Source of the DNA: Iris pallida
Taxonomy: Eukaryota; Streptophyta; Magnoliopsida; Asparagales; Iridaceae
Direction: 5' to 3'
Assembly: GCA_029216955.1 (NCBI GenBank)
Contig: JANAVB010005597.1
Coordinates: 44,731,966-44,795,965, forward strand
Length of the DNA stretch: 64,000 nucleotides
A program made the position numbers and the translations under genes. Under the pieces are notes generated by a model. It searched no databases. It saw only the letters and a program-made list of their open reading frames with translations, and was not told the origin of the DNA. This document shows positions 12,657 to 27,713 of this stretch, in pieces (position 1 is the stretch's first letter; every line of letters begins with the position of its first letter).

Positions 12657-12827
12657 CCTGCAATTCGGACGTAGGACCTAGGACATGATAGGAGTTTCTC
12701 AATCACACCTAGGAAATTTTTGATCTTTTGATTATCATGATTATTCACCTTGTATTAAATTAACTGTCTTTCTTTGATAATCTACTCATGTGCTATATTG
12801 ATCTCTTTGTTTCAATTCGTCTCCAGG

Positions 12828-14081
12828 ATGACGAAGACGCACCCGCAGGCCACTGGATCGAGTAGCTTGCCTGAGAGATCTGATCAAGCTGAGGAGGAGG
12901 TTCACGAGATTGCTTCCAGTGATTCTACTATTCCGGAGACCCCGACAGTTGCACAGGGAGGTCTACCACCTCCACCCCAGAGGGTTACGGCCGTTGTTCC
13001 AGAGATATTGCCGCCACCACTACCGATACCGACGGATACACATCATATGTTCCTTCACCTTCAGCAGATGATGGAGACACAGCGGGCCCAGACAGAGGCG
13101 TCACAGCGCCAGTCGGAGGCGTCACACCGTCAGATCGAGATGCTGAGACAGAGTATGGAGAACTCACATCAGCTTGTACTGGAAGCAGTAGAGAGAGTGG
13201 CACCGGGTACGGTGCAGGGCCCTACTGGCCAGCAGCCGTACCAGCAGCAGTCCAGGCCGGGGACAGTATTAGACTTTAGGAAGATGAGCTCCAGGGAATT
13301 CACGGGCACAGAGGGCATCCTTTATGCAGACGACTGGCTAGAGGATGTACAGCGGAGCATGGAGCTGGCAGAGCTTCCTAGAGCACTTTGGGTTTCGGCC
13401 GCAGCCAACCGATTCTTCGACATTACGCTGACATGGTACCGCACGGATCCTCGTGCGTTGGTGAGAGGGCTGACTTGGAAGAACTTTCGGAGGCTCTTCA
13501 AGGAGAAGTTCTTCCCAGACGTGGCTCTTACAGCATTGGAGGGCCAGTTCGTGGGTCTAGTGCAGGGGAACTCGTCGGTGGACGAGTATGCAGCTGAGAT
13601 CTTCCGCCTTAGCAGGTTCGCTCCCGATATGATCCAGGATGAGGGGCAGAAGGCTCATAAGTTCCGCAGGGGACTTATTCATGCAGTGCGTACCCGTACC
13701 TCGGGTCGCCGTGACGCGACGTTCGATCAGATATTGATGGACGCACAGATTGTAGAGGAGGACTTCGGCCTCAAGCCGAAGAGGAGTGGAGATACTATGG
13801 GGGCGAGTTCCAGTGCGGGACCGGCCAAGCGCCCCCACATTCAGTAGCAGCAGAGGCCGTTTCAGCAGCAGCCTCTGTTGCAGATTCAGCAGGCACCGGC
13901 GCGTACCCAGCAGCATCAGGGTCAGGGCCAGAGGTAGACCCAGCAGTGTGCTTTCTGCGAAAAGACGGGGCACAGCAGAGACGTATGCTAGAGGAGGTTA
14001 GGCGCTTGCCTATTCTACGGAGGGACCGACCACCAGCTGAAGGGCTGCCCTGCTCGGGCATCCAAGGGAGGCCAGGACAGG
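12828..14081 (+). pseudogene. gag: Gag of element T, with premature stops
   Basis: ATG at 12828 follows CTCCAGG, as in element A. The protein has a Gln-rich helical N-terminal part, then the Retrotrans_gag capsid domain (about residues 145-270: GTEGILYADDWLEDVQRSME and LKPKRSG at its end). A Gln-rich linker and zinc knuckle CAFCEKTGHSRDVC follow. A second knuckle (CLFYGGTDHQLKGC) has Tyr in place of its second Cys. In-frame TAG codons lie at 13845 and 13935, both from CAG, and at 13989. The same frame runs on into the protease, so Gag and protease were one polyprotein frame. Confidence 0.9.
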
Positions 14082-14570
14082 GTGCAGCCGGCTAGAGGAC
14101 CAGCGGTTCAGCAGAGGGGTCCTCTACTTCAGACCCAGCAGCAGCATTTTGTTCAGCACCAGAGGGGAGCACCCGCAGGCAGGGTGTTCGCTTTGGCAGC
14201 AGATGAGGAGACAGAGCCCGTGGGAGATGTTGTAGCAGGTCATGTTCTCCTAGATTCCTTCCCTGCTTTCGCCTTATTTGATTCTGGGGCGACCCATAGT
14301 TTTGTGTCTGTTTCTTTTGCTCTGAGACACAATATTGTTGCTGAATATATGGGTAGGACTTGCAAGATTATGACCGGAGGAGGTATTATCCTGGTTAATA
14401 ATATTTGCAAGGGGCAGAGAGTCACTCTGAGAGGTCGGGACTTGAGTGTGTGTCTGCTCGTAATGCCCCTACCGAGGTACAATATGGTACTTGGTATGGA
14501 TTGGTTGAGCATGCACCATGCTAGCATTGATTGCAGAGGAGACAGAGTTCTTTTTAGGACGCCGGGATGA
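14082..14570 (+). pseudogene. pol: Aspartic protease region of element T polyprotein
   Basis: This is the retroviral-type aspartic protease that cuts the polyprotein. The catalytic motif is visible as ALFDSGATHSFVS, with the flap and end segment ending in NMVLGMDWLSMHHASIDC. It is in the gag frame, downstream of gag stops. The frame ends at a TGA at 14568 because of a frameshift; the following reverse transcriptase part is in another frame from about 14565. Compared with typical Tekay elements, a stretch between protease and reverse transcriptase is short. Confidence 0.88.
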
Positions 14571-16010
14571 GCCAGAGATCGAGTTTGCTCGAGGAGCAGC
14601 GGAGCCGGAGGCTGGATTCTGTGGAGCTTTGTTGGCGGAGCAGGATTTGCCACATCCGTTGATTGCTGAGTTCTCGGATGTCTTTCCCGAGGAGTTGCCG
14701 GGGATGCCGCTAGACAGGGACATTGAGTTCTCCATAGACTTGGTGTCGGGCGCCGAGCCCATCTCACAGCATGTCTATAGGGTGAACAACAGCGAGTTGA
14801 TAGAGCTGAAGAAGCAAGTTGACGAGCTGCAGGACAAGGGGTTCATCAGATCCAGTTCTTCGTCCTCGGGAGCGCCAGTCCTGTTCGTGCCGAAGAAGGA
14901 CAGTACGTCCCGCATGTGCATTAATTACCGGGCGCTCAACAACCTCACTATCAAAATAGGTACCCTTTGCCGAGGATCGACGACTTGTTCGATCAGCTGA
15001 GTGGGGCAAAGGTCTTTTCAAAGATAGATTTGAGGTTCGGGTATCACCAGCTGAAGGTGAGGCGGGATGACATTCCCAAGACGGCATTTCGGACTCGGTA
15101 CGGCCAGTACGAGTTTACAGTGATACCATTTGGGTTGACCATTGCTCCCGCGCTGTTCATGAACTTGATGAACAAGGTATTCCATCAGTACCTTGACAAG
15201 TTCATGGTGGTCTTTATAGACGATATCTTGATCTATTCGAAGACGCAGGAGGAGCATGAGGAGCACTTGAGAGTTGTGTTAGAGACTCTGAGGAGGGAGC
15301 AACTCTACGAAAAGCTTTCAAAGTGTGAGTTCTTCTTAGACCAGGTGGAGTTCCTAGGTCATGTTGTGACCGAGCATGGGATTTCAGTAGACCAGAGGAA
15401 GATTTCGGCAGTAGAGTCTTGGTCTACGCCCAGTTCAGTTGCCAAGGTTCGGAGCTTTCTGGGTTTGGCTGGCTATTACCGGAAGTTCGTCCAGGACTTC
15501 TCGCGGATTGCAGAGCCGATGACTAGACTCACAAGGAAGGACGTGGAGTTCGTCTGGACTGTTGAGTGTCAGGCTGCATTCGATGAGCTGAAGAGGAGGT
15601 TGACTACAGCTCCGATCCTGACTTTGCCATCTGGGTCAGGAGGGTTCTCGATCTTCAGCGATGCTTCGGGGAAGGGTTTAGGGTGTGTTCTTCAGCAGCA
15701 CGGGAAGGTGATTGCCTATGCATCCAGGCAGTTGCGTCCTCATGAGAAGAACTATCCTACTCATGATCTGGAGTTGGCCGCGGTTATATTTGCTTTGAAG
15801 TTATGGAAGCATTACCTGTAAGGAGAGCGAGTTGAGATCTTCACAGATCACAAGAGCCTGAAGTACGTGTTCACTCAGAAGGAGTTGAACATGCGGCAGA
15901 GGCGGTGGTTAGAGCTGATGAAGGACTTTGATATATCCTTGCAGTACCATCCAGGGAAGGCCAACGTAGTTGCAGATGCCTTGAGCAGGTATCCAGTTGC
16001 TATGTTCTTG
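14518..16010 (+). pseudogene. pol: Reverse transcriptase and RNase H of element T
   Basis: The reverse transcriptase starts in one frame ([39 protein letters not shown]) and shifts at about 14955 into the frame of [20 protein letters not shown]. The catalytic motif is FIDDILIYS at about 15210-15236. A connection region and the RNase H domain follow, with acidic residues in [23 protein letters not shown] and ADALSR. A TAA at 15819 interrupts RNase H where Tyr is usual. The order and motifs are those of plant Gypsy chromoviruses. Two frameshifts and at least one stop make it non-functional. Confidence 0.92.
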
Positions 16011-17615
16011 ACGACAGATCATCATTTGTTGGCCGACCTGGATAGTTTGAGTATCGAGGTCATCATTCCGGGCGTGGAGATCCAGATGTGGGGTTTGCAG
16101 ATTCAGTCTGAGCTGATGGATAGAGTCAGGTCAGCGCAGTATGATGATGTTGCCCTGAGGAGCATCAGGGAGCAGGTGAGGATGGGCTTGCTTGACGATT
16201 TCTCTGTAGCCGAAGACGGGTCGTTGCGGCACGGTACTAGGCTGTGCGTTCCGCGTGGAGAGCTTCGGGAGGAGGTTCTTCAGGAGGCGCATCGCTCTCA
16301 GTATTCTATGCATCCTGGAGCCAACAAGATGTATAGGGACTTGAAGAGCACGTGTGGTGGTATGGCATGAAGCGCGAGGTAGCTCAGTTTGTATCTCGTT
16401 GTCTTGTGTGTTAGCAGGTAAGACCGAGAGGCAGAGACCAGGTGGATTACTACAGCCGCTACCCATTCCCGAGTGGAAGTGGGAGCACATCACCATGGAC
16501 TTTGTATCTGGACTTCCACGGTCGCCAGGAGGGAAGGACGCGATTTGGGTCATAGTTGATAGATTGACCAAATCGGCCCACTTTTTGCCTTTCAAAGTGG
16601 GTTTGTCTACGGAGAGGCTGGCTGAGCTGTATGTTCGTCAGATCGTGAGATTGCACGGAGTTCCGGTGAGCATAGTTTCAGATTGGGATAGCCGATTCAC
16701 TTCCCACTTCTGGAGGAGTTTGTAGGCTAGCTTGGGCACCTCGCTCAAGTTTAGTACTGCTTATCATCCTCAGACAGACGGGCAGTCGGAGAGGACCATC
16801 CAGACTTTGGAGGATATGCTTCGCACATGTATGCTAGATCTCGGGGGTTCTTGGGAGGACCATCTTCACCTGGTAGAGTTTGCTTACAATAACAGCTACC
16901 AGGCCAGTATAGAGATGTTACCATTTGAGGCTCTATATGGACAGGAGATGCCGTACTCCTTTGTCTTGGACGATGTCGGCGAGCGGGCGCTTCTTGGGTC
17001 GGAGATGGTTGTGGATGCGGCCAAGAAGGTCAGATTGATTAGAGACAGACTTCGGGTGGCTCAGGATAGGCAGCGGCATTGGGCCGATAGTCACCGGAGA
17101 CCGTTAGAGTTCGAGGTTAGTTTCAGTTCTTGTCGTGTTATTGTGATTGTTGTTAGTTGTGTGTTGAATTTTTGTCTTTTGTCTAGGTTGGTGACATGGT
17201 ATTTCTGAGGATATCCCCGATACGTGGCACTATTCGCTTTGGCGGCAGTGGGAAGCTCAGTCCGCACTACATCGGACCTTTTACCATCTTAGAGAGGATC
17301 GGTGCAGTAGCCTACCGACTGGACTTGCCTACCAGGCTCGAGGGAGTGCACAACGTATTTCATGTATCTCAGCTGAGGCGGTACGTGGCAGATCCTAGCC
17401 ATGTATTGGACCATTCAGCGATACAGGTGGGACCTACTCTCAGCTATCCAGAACAGCCGGTGGAGATTCTGGATCGCAGGAAGAAGGTGCTCCGGAACCA
17501 GGTCATACCCTTGGTTCGGGTTGCATGGAGACATCACTCTCCAGGTGAGTCTACCTGGGAGAGGGAGGACGACATGCGGGAGCATTTCCCTTATTTTTTG
17601 CGCCCTGAGGTATAA
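16011..17615 (+). pseudogene. pol: Integrase and chromodomain-like tail of element T
   Basis: The N-terminal HHCC zinc region includes [10 protein letters not shown] and CLVC, with a TAG (16412) after it. Two frameshifts fall between about 16350 and 16425. The DDE core shows D in [11 protein letters not shown] in SDWDSRFTS and E in [10 protein letters not shown]; a TAG at 16723 replaces CAG. The C-terminal domain reads up to 17115, is split by a predicted 71-nt intron, and resumes with [14 protein letters not shown]. The last part (VEILDRRKKVLRNQVIP, then STWEREDDMREHFP) resembles the chromodomain tail of Tekay-type chromoviruses. The final stop is at 17613. Confidence 0.92.
17116..17186 (+). 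other. Predicted 71-nt GT-AG intron inside integrase of T
   Basis: The exon ends in codon GAG at 17113-17115. The intron begins GTTAGT and ends TTTTGTCTAG after a T-rich stretch. Reading resumes with GTT GGT GAC ATG at 17187. Removing it joins LEFE to VGDMVFL, which is the expected continuous integrase sequence, with no frame change. Spliced use is inferred. Confidence 0.6.
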
Positions 17616-17659
17616 ATCTAATTCTTTTGTCTTTCTGTTTGTGATTTCCTGTGCTTGAT

Positions 17660-17701
17660 CTTCAATTTCGAGGACGAAATTTTTTTTAAGGTGTATAGAC
17701 T
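17660..17701 (+). other. Gypsy 3' end motif and polypurine tract region of element T
   Basis: CAATTTCGAGGACGAAATTT and AAGGTGTATAGACT lie directly before the TGTCAC start of the 3' LTR, matching the motifs before the 3' LTRs of A and B. Confidence 0.6.

Positions 17702-21595
<3,894 letters not shown>

Positions 21596-21679
<84 letters not shown>
21596..21679. repeat. (AT)n tract, right part of the insertion site of element T
   Basis: Its first five bases, TATAT, are the target duplication of element T; the rest continues the tract seen at 8657-8730. Confidence 0.9.
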
Positions 21680-21680
<1 letters not shown>

Positions 21681-22190
21681 TTTGTTCGGATTGATTCTTG
21701 TATTTGATTCTGAGGAACAACTAGCTTTTACGGCATGTAAATGTACGTCGTATTTGATTCTGAGGAATATCTTTTACGGCATACAAATGTAAGCCATATT
21801 TGATTCTGAGGAATAGCTTTTACGGCATACAAATGTAAGCTGTATTTTATTTGAGGAATAGCTTTTACGACATTCCAGTGTACACCGTATTTGCAACTGA
21901 GGAATAGATTTACGACGTTTATGTGTGCGCCATATTTGATTATGCAGAATAGCTTTAACGGCACACTAAATATGCCATAAATGGTTGTCTAACATTTGGA
22001 GAAAAAGCAATTACGGCGTTCAGTTGTGTACATTTACGGCCTGTATTTAGACATTTACAGCGTTTATCCTCGCGCCGTGAATAGTAGTATCTTTTACGGC
22101 ATAGTCTTTTACGGCATCAATATGAACGCCGTAAAAGGTCTTTTACGGCGTGTTTTGTATGCCGTAAATGAACATTTTTCTTGTAGTGGT
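21680..22190 (-). mobile_element. One end of a CACTA (En/Spm) DNA transposon
   Basis: The right edge reads TTCTTGTAGTG at 22180-22190, the complement of CACTACAAGAA, a classic CACTA terminus. The 500 bp inside it are subterminal repeats: at least four imperfect units of about 46 bp (TTTGATTCTGAGGAATAGC then TTTACGGCATACAAATGTA) at 21740-21960, then TTTACGGC motifs in both orientations to 22165. The other terminus was not found in the window; it may lie beyond element A or be lost. The strand label only records the terminus direction. Confidence 0.7.
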
Positions 22191-22257
22191 ATGGTTACCA
22201 AAAAAAATTTCAACATTCCCTACTGAATTTGGCAGCAGAGAAAGGGTTTCACAACCG

Positions 22258-23110
22258 AAAAACAGTATGAAACATGTTCCCAGCAAGATGACATGTTCCC
22301 GGCAAACTGATTCATAATTTTGCAAGATTATATTTTTTCAGCAAATATGATACATGTTCCAAACAAATATGATACCTGTTCGCAGCAAGATGACATGTTC
22401 CCAGCATATATGATACATGTTGACATGTTCCCAGCATATATGATACATGTTCCCAGAAATTAACACATGTTCCCAACATATATGATATGTTCCCAGCAAG
22501 TATTCATGTTCCCAGCAAATATGATACATGTTCCCATCAAATATGATACATGTTTCCAGCAAATATGATATGTTCCCAGCAAGTGACATGTTCCCAGCAA
22601 TACGACATGTTCCCAGCAAATATTACATGTTCCCAGCAATGGGAAATGTTCCCAGCAATATGACATGTTCCCAGCAATATGATACAATGAAACAAAATCT
22701 TGTTCACAAGGACATTATGGGCTCAGAGTATGAAAACTGAAAATAATTAAAACTTGTTCAGGAGAACATTATGGGCTCAGAATGTAGGAAAATCTTCTTC
22801 GAAAAATATCATCATACGAAGAACATATCAAAAATGAAAATTCTTCTGTACAAAAATAGGGCCGGCCAACCCATCAAATAGGATACATGTTCTCTGCAAA
22901 TATGATACATGTTCCCTGCAAATATGATACAGAAAACCAGCAAGATGACATGTTCCCAGCAATATGACATGTTCCCAGCAAATATGACATGTTCCCAGAA
23001 AATATTACATGTTCCCAGCAATATGACATGTTCCCAGCAAATATTACATGTTCCCAGCAATGGAAAATGTTCCCAGCCATATGACATGTTCCCAGCAATA
23101 TGATACAACG
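22258..23110. repeat. ACATGTTCCCAGCAA minisatellite, with a local duplication
   Basis: Units of about 20-24 bp (ACATGTTCCCAGCAATATG or AAATATGATAC endings) are repeated at 22258-22690 and 22885-23110. The intervening segment (ATTATGGGCTCAGAGTATGA and neighbours, 22690-22835) recurs at 23110-23255, so a block of about 420 bp was duplicated. A short inverted stretch of the units is at 23284-23335. Confidence 0.85.
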
Positions 23111-23255
23111 AAACAAAATCTTGTTCACAAGGACATTATGGGCTCAGAGTATGAAAACTGAAAATAATTAAAACTTGTTCAGGAGAACATTATGGGCTCA
23201 GAATGTAGCAAAATTTTCTTCGAAAATATCATCATACGAAGAACATATCAAAAAT

Positions 23256-23927
23256 AAAAAATCTTGAGTAACATAAAATTGACACATGTACCATATTTGC
23301 TGGGAACATGTATCATATTTGCTGGAAACATGTACCATTATTTGTTTCACAATGAAACACAAGTCATCATAGCCCATAATGCATTCTCATCATAGCCCAT
23401 ATATTATAAGAAAATAAGACCAACTTATGCTGCAGTAACCAGAAACTGCCCCAAAATTGAAGTCACCGAAAACTGGAAGGAAGAAGAAGATACTGAAACT
23501 CAGTTTCAGGAAAAATTGAAGTCACCAAGTTATGCATTGTCATCATAGCCCAAAATATCTTTATTTGTTTCACAAAGAAATACAAGTCAGCATAGGCCAG
23601 TAGGAGATACTGAAACTCATCACAGCCCATATAAGATTTCAAGAAACCAAAACTCATCATTAACCCAAAACTGAAATTGAAGTGCTTCTCCTTTGCAGTT
23701 ACCCAAAAATAAAACACAAACTGGGGACAAAGGACAGTAAGCAAATATGGGAAGTAACAATAAACTGAAACACAAGACTGAAAATATCAACAACTTAAGC
23801 ACAAGTTTGGGAAAAAAAAAGTTATTGGCTCAAAGGATTCACCATCCCACTCATCATCGCCAATTTAAAAACTTGGCTACCTCCATCCATCACCAAATTG
23901 GTGGGGGAGGCCATCAAGTTTTGGTTC
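23256..23927. other. Non-coding DNA downstream of the PIF transposase
   Basis: No gene is recognised. Short phrases such as CATCATAGCCCATA and GAAACTCAG recur at 23365-23640. It may be the 3' part of the PIF/Harbinger element, but no left terminal repeat was found. Confidence 0.4.
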
Positions 23928-24139
23928 TCATCGTGGGGCACCTTCCTCATTTGTGTTGTCGGGACCGAAATAGCATTTTTGACTCAAAGGTTGCACCTTA
24001 GAATGCCTATGGTTGAAGAGTTCCTTCGCATTGGTAGGGTGATGATCCTTCTTAGGATTGAAGTAGTACCTAACTCCACGATAAGGGACAATAAACCCTG
24101 GCATTGTGGTGTAGCCAGCATCAGCCAAATAATACTTTC

Positions 24140-24230
24140 CTATACGTAAAGAAGTGACATGCAATCAATTGTAAGATTAATTCTTTGTTAACCGTTACAA
24201 GCTACGGGCGTAGAAAGTTAGATTATATAC
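24140..24230 (-). other. Predicted intron 2 of PIF transposase
   Basis: It begins GTATATAATC and ends ACGTATAG on the minus strand. Splicing joins KVIT to GKYYLADAGY in frame. Confidence 0.7.
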
Positions 24231-24459
24231 CTGTTATGACCTTTAGGCCATGTGGAGATGGCCTAGAAAGGGCATCCTTTAAAATTGTCATGTCATTAGC
24301 ACAACCTTCCCATCCGGCCAGGATATAAGTAAATTTTTTGTCGGGAGTACAAGCCGCTAACACATTTTGTGTTACTTGTTTTCTACCCCTAAACCTCGCT
24401 ACTATAGCGGTTGGGAGGGTGGCTTGGATGTGGGTGCCATCTATCATCCCTATACAATC

Positions 24460-24544
24460 CTACAGTTCAGTGAAATGCATATGTAACGTATAATATTATT
24501 AGGTTATATAATGCAATCTTAATTTACAAAAATAACAGTTTAAC
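24460..24544 (-). other. Predicted intron 1 of PIF transposase
   Basis: It begins GTTAAACTG and ends CTGTAG on the minus strand. Splicing joins YFE to DCIGMIDGTH, the conserved family sequence. Confidence 0.7.
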
Positions 24545-25055
24545 CTCAAAATACAGATACCATTCTGCTGAATTTAGTATCTCCGTCGGAGTGTCAGACC
24601 CTGCTTGCTTCACAAATCGTTCTTGAATTGAACATATTGCACCTAGGACTTTATTAAAATACCTAGAAACCGTCTCTCTGGATCGAATGAATTCAATGCC
24701 GCATACTCTATTTTTTGCCTTATGTCCTAATATGTAAAGGAAGATGGCTAGTTGTTCTTCCACACAAACAGATCGCGTATCTTTGAGCGACCCATTGGAA
24801 CGAAAAAATATTTGCGAGACTGTAGAAAGCAGCACTACTCATCCTTAGGTAATGGACACAGTTATTGGGTCATGCCGTCAAAATTCGATACATGTGTGCT
24901 TGCCTCCACTGTTCTCTAATTAGGGAGGGTTCCCTTGCAATGCCTTGTCGGTCATTTCCCTCATTTTTCATTAAATTTATAATTATAGTTACAACAGTAA
25001 GTATACTAGCGACTGCGGCATATAGTAACGGATCATTGGAATTCGACAAATCCAT

Positions 25056-26234
25056 CTACATGAAAACCACAATGTAATCATGTATCATGTTATGAAACAG
25101 ACAATCCATTACATATATATCAAACAAACAGATCAGCATGAACGTGTAAAATATCATTATAAAAAAAATTGGCAGATCCATGACATAAAATCGACAGATC
25201 TATTTACGGATATCAAAAAAATCGACAAAATAGATCTATAAAGATCCATTTCAACAAAATCACTACATCCTGCCGACAAATTTGTTTCCTCTGTCCATTC
25301 CAACAAAATCGAGACATTATTTACGGAGGAAAATCATTTCTATAAAATTTTGTCAAATAATTATCTACCATTTCAACAAAATCTACACAAAATAATATGC
25401 TACATCTAAAAATAATATTCTACACAAAATAATATTCGACTTCCATATGAAGGATCTGTCACAAAGTAATTATTTACCATTTCAACAAAATCTACACAAT
25501 ATTATTTACCATTTCAACCAAATCGACCCATTATAAATCGACAGACACAAAATTTTATATGTCAAATAATTGAAAAATTGACAGATCAAATAATATTCTC
25601 CATCTTTGTTGGAAAAAATTTGTCAAATAATTAAAAATTTGACAGATCTATAACAAAATGACAGATTTATACAGAAAATAACAAAATCGACAGATATTAG
25701 GGAGGAAAATCACTAGATTCGGAAAAAAAATGACAGATCCATAAGCAAAAATGAGAAGAAATGAAAGATCTATAAGAAAATTACTAGATCCGGATAAAAA
25801 ATGAGAAGAAATGAGCAGAAATCACCTCATCCATCTATAAAAATGAGAAGAAATAACATATCTATAAGAAAATTAGTAGATCCGGAGAACAATCACTCCT
25901 TCCATCTACAAATATCAAAGAAATCGTGTCAAAATAACGGAAAAATTAGCAGAAATTCGAGGTTTACACTGCAGAGGACAACGGAAGAGCGGTGGTCGGA
26001 CCCAACTTTTCGAGAGCAGCCACTTCTCCGGAGAACAAGAGTCTCTCTCGTCCACTTTCATGGACTTCAAGCAAAAAATGGCCGGAACTCAAATTTACTT
26101 TTCGGTGGAGACAGGGACTGCTCCGCAGTCCAATCAATGGACATTAAGTCCATTTACTCAGCCGAACCAAACGCTACAACTCCCTTCAGATCTGGTGAAA
26201 CCCAACAAAATAACCCACTTTCAGCTGAGTTGGG
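25056..26234. other. AT-rich 5' region of the PIF/Harbinger element
   Basis: Phrases such as ATCGACAGATC, CCATTTCAACAAAATC and AAAATGAGAAGAAAT recur irregularly at 25180-25900. It then becomes GC-richer (25960-26230). No domain is recognised. A 179-codon plus-strand frame at 25801-26340 crosses a transposon terminus and a MITE and is judged fortuitous. Confidence 0.45.
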
Positions 26235-26251
26235 CCCAACCAAACAGCCCC
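26235..26251 (-). repeat. Candidate terminal repeat of the PIF/Harbinger element
   Basis: The complement reads GGGGCTGTTTGGTTGGG, resembling PIF/Harbinger ends. It is followed by TAA (26252-26254), which fits the 3-bp TWA target of this superfamily. It lies on the 5' side of the transposase as expected. The partner end was not found. Confidence 0.45.
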
Positions 26252-26291
26252 TAATTGGTTCTCCATCGTTAAGAAACCTAAAACACACTAA

Positions 26292-26565
26292 GGTCTCGTT
26301 TGGTTCACGAAAAGGAAATAAATTCTCATGTATTTTCTAGGAGAATGAAAAAGTAGGATTCCTGTCACATTTTCTTTCCGTTGTTTGGTAAAACAAGACA
26401 ACTATCTAGGAAAGGAGGAGGAAAAATCAATCACATGAGTCTTGAGAAGAATCATATTCCCACCAATTTTTTCTTTTATCAGAAAATTAATTTCTAAATT
26501 TATGACTACCAAATAATTTTTTTTTTTCTTTCTGGATTCATTAAATCCGTGAACCAAACGAGGCC
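26292..26565. mobile_element. Tourist-like MITE (PIF/Harbinger type)
   Basis: The terminal inverted repeats read GGTCTCGTTTGGTTCACG on the left and GGCCTCGTTTGGTTCACG on the complement of the right, flanked by TAA on both sides (26289-26291 and 26566-26568). It is 274 bp, AT-rich and has no coding capacity. Confidence 0.88.
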
Positions 26566-26568
26566 TAA

Positions 26569-27123
26569 TACTCATACAAAAGGGAATTATAGATAGGGTA
26601 CCGTATTGTTACCAAAGAGGCCTCTATTTTCCGGGAGAGACTGGTGGACAAAGTTTCAAAAGGCCGAATGAAAGAAATTAATCCCAGGAGTCCTTCCTCG
26701 GGAAGCAGTAAAGCCTCGAGATATTAGAGGTGCAGTGCAATAACGAAAAGAAAAAAAAATACACAGTAGTCCATAAAGAACACACCACGTGTGGGCGAGT
26801 CCCTACCAGGTTGTACTACACTCGAGTCCGTAGTTTTGTATGAGTATCTGGGGACTCCCGTCCGTACGTGCCTCTGGGGTTCACCAGCGCGATTCGCGCG
26901 GGATGCGTCTGTGTGAATGAGTGAGTGAGTTGTTGGCAGTGCAGCCATCAATCAGTTGTCACAAACTATTTTCTTTTCTTTTCTTTTCCTCCGCTCCGTT
27001 AGATTTGATTGTGCCGCCGAAAGATACGATCCGGACGCCTGTTAATTGCGACGTGCTCCAGACTCCAGTTCCATGGACTAGACACGACTGGGACCTTTTG
27101 TTCGTCACCCAAGGCTCAATCAC

Positions 27124-27157
<34 letters not shown>

Positions 27158-27704
27158 TAGACACCAAGACTAGACCTAACGTAGATTGACTCTTACAAAG
27201 TTACATTGAACGAGTTGAAAGAAAGATTGATGGCAGTTTGTTGAGTCGGATCACTTTGAAGTAAACAAAACGGGGAACTGGTTTTTTTTGGTATATCATT
27301 CCTGACTTAACAGGTGATTAGTGTAGTGGCAGCAGCACAGGGAATAGGACTGTTAGTTTGCCACTGTCTTAACATGCATTTGGGACTCTTGGTGCGCAGA
27401 TTGATTGTCCCATTTATATATCCCAATTCTATCATATTTTCTATTACATGTGGTGTACCATCCACTTATTTACTCTAATGATTCACATGTAACAGAAAAA
27501 AAATATAATTAGAACATGATAAATATAACAGTAGATCTGTTCCTCTCATTTGGATGACACCAAATTTTTCATCTCGTTCCCAAAAGATATGGGCTGATTG
27601 GCTCTATAGGGAAAGGAAAACGAAAGAAGAGATTATTTCTTGCTTAGATTTTAGGTGTGTTACTATTGGATACTTAGTTTGCAAGGAAATAATTGATGTT
27701 ATTT
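26569..27704. other. Unassigned non-repetitive DNA
   Basis: A moderately GC-rich part (26620-27170) contains a (CT)n run at 27127-27154, which would suit a 5' untranslated region, but no coding sequence follows. Nothing else was recognised. Confidence 0.4.
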
Positions 27705-27713
27705 TAAATTATT

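Larger units (their letters stand above)
23928..25055 (-). pseudogene. PIF/Harbinger transposase (HARBI1-type nuclease), degraded
   Basis: The minus strand encodes an IS5-like DDE transposase. From the 5' side: an N-terminal part (from 25055) with frameshifts at about 24870-24820; a helical region (SVCVEEQLAIFLYILGH and SRETVSRYFNKVLGAIC); then, after an intron, DCIGMIDGTHIQA with the first catalytic Asp, VTQNVLAACTPDKKFTYILA, and GWEGCANDMTILKDAL with the second Asp. After a second intron comes GKYYLADAGYTTMPGFIVPY and KELFNHRHSK. The expected NVIERAFG segment with the catalytic Glu is not readable, so the C-terminus is broken. Introns at 24460-24544 (85 nt) and 24140-24230 (91 nt) have GT-AG ends and restore YFEDCIG and ITGKYYL. 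Confidence 0.88.

Noticed and set aside
22258..23110. Regular repeats resembling a CRISPR array
   Set aside because: The units are tandem with almost no unique spacers, in a plant genome context; it is a minisatellite.
25801..26340. 179-codon plus-strand frame
   Set aside because: It has no domain and runs across a PIF-like terminus and into the MITE at 26292, so it is fortuitous.
26620..27170. Possible host gene promoter and 5' leader with (CT)n
   Set aside because: No coding exon follows before the Mutator-like element; composition alone is not enough.
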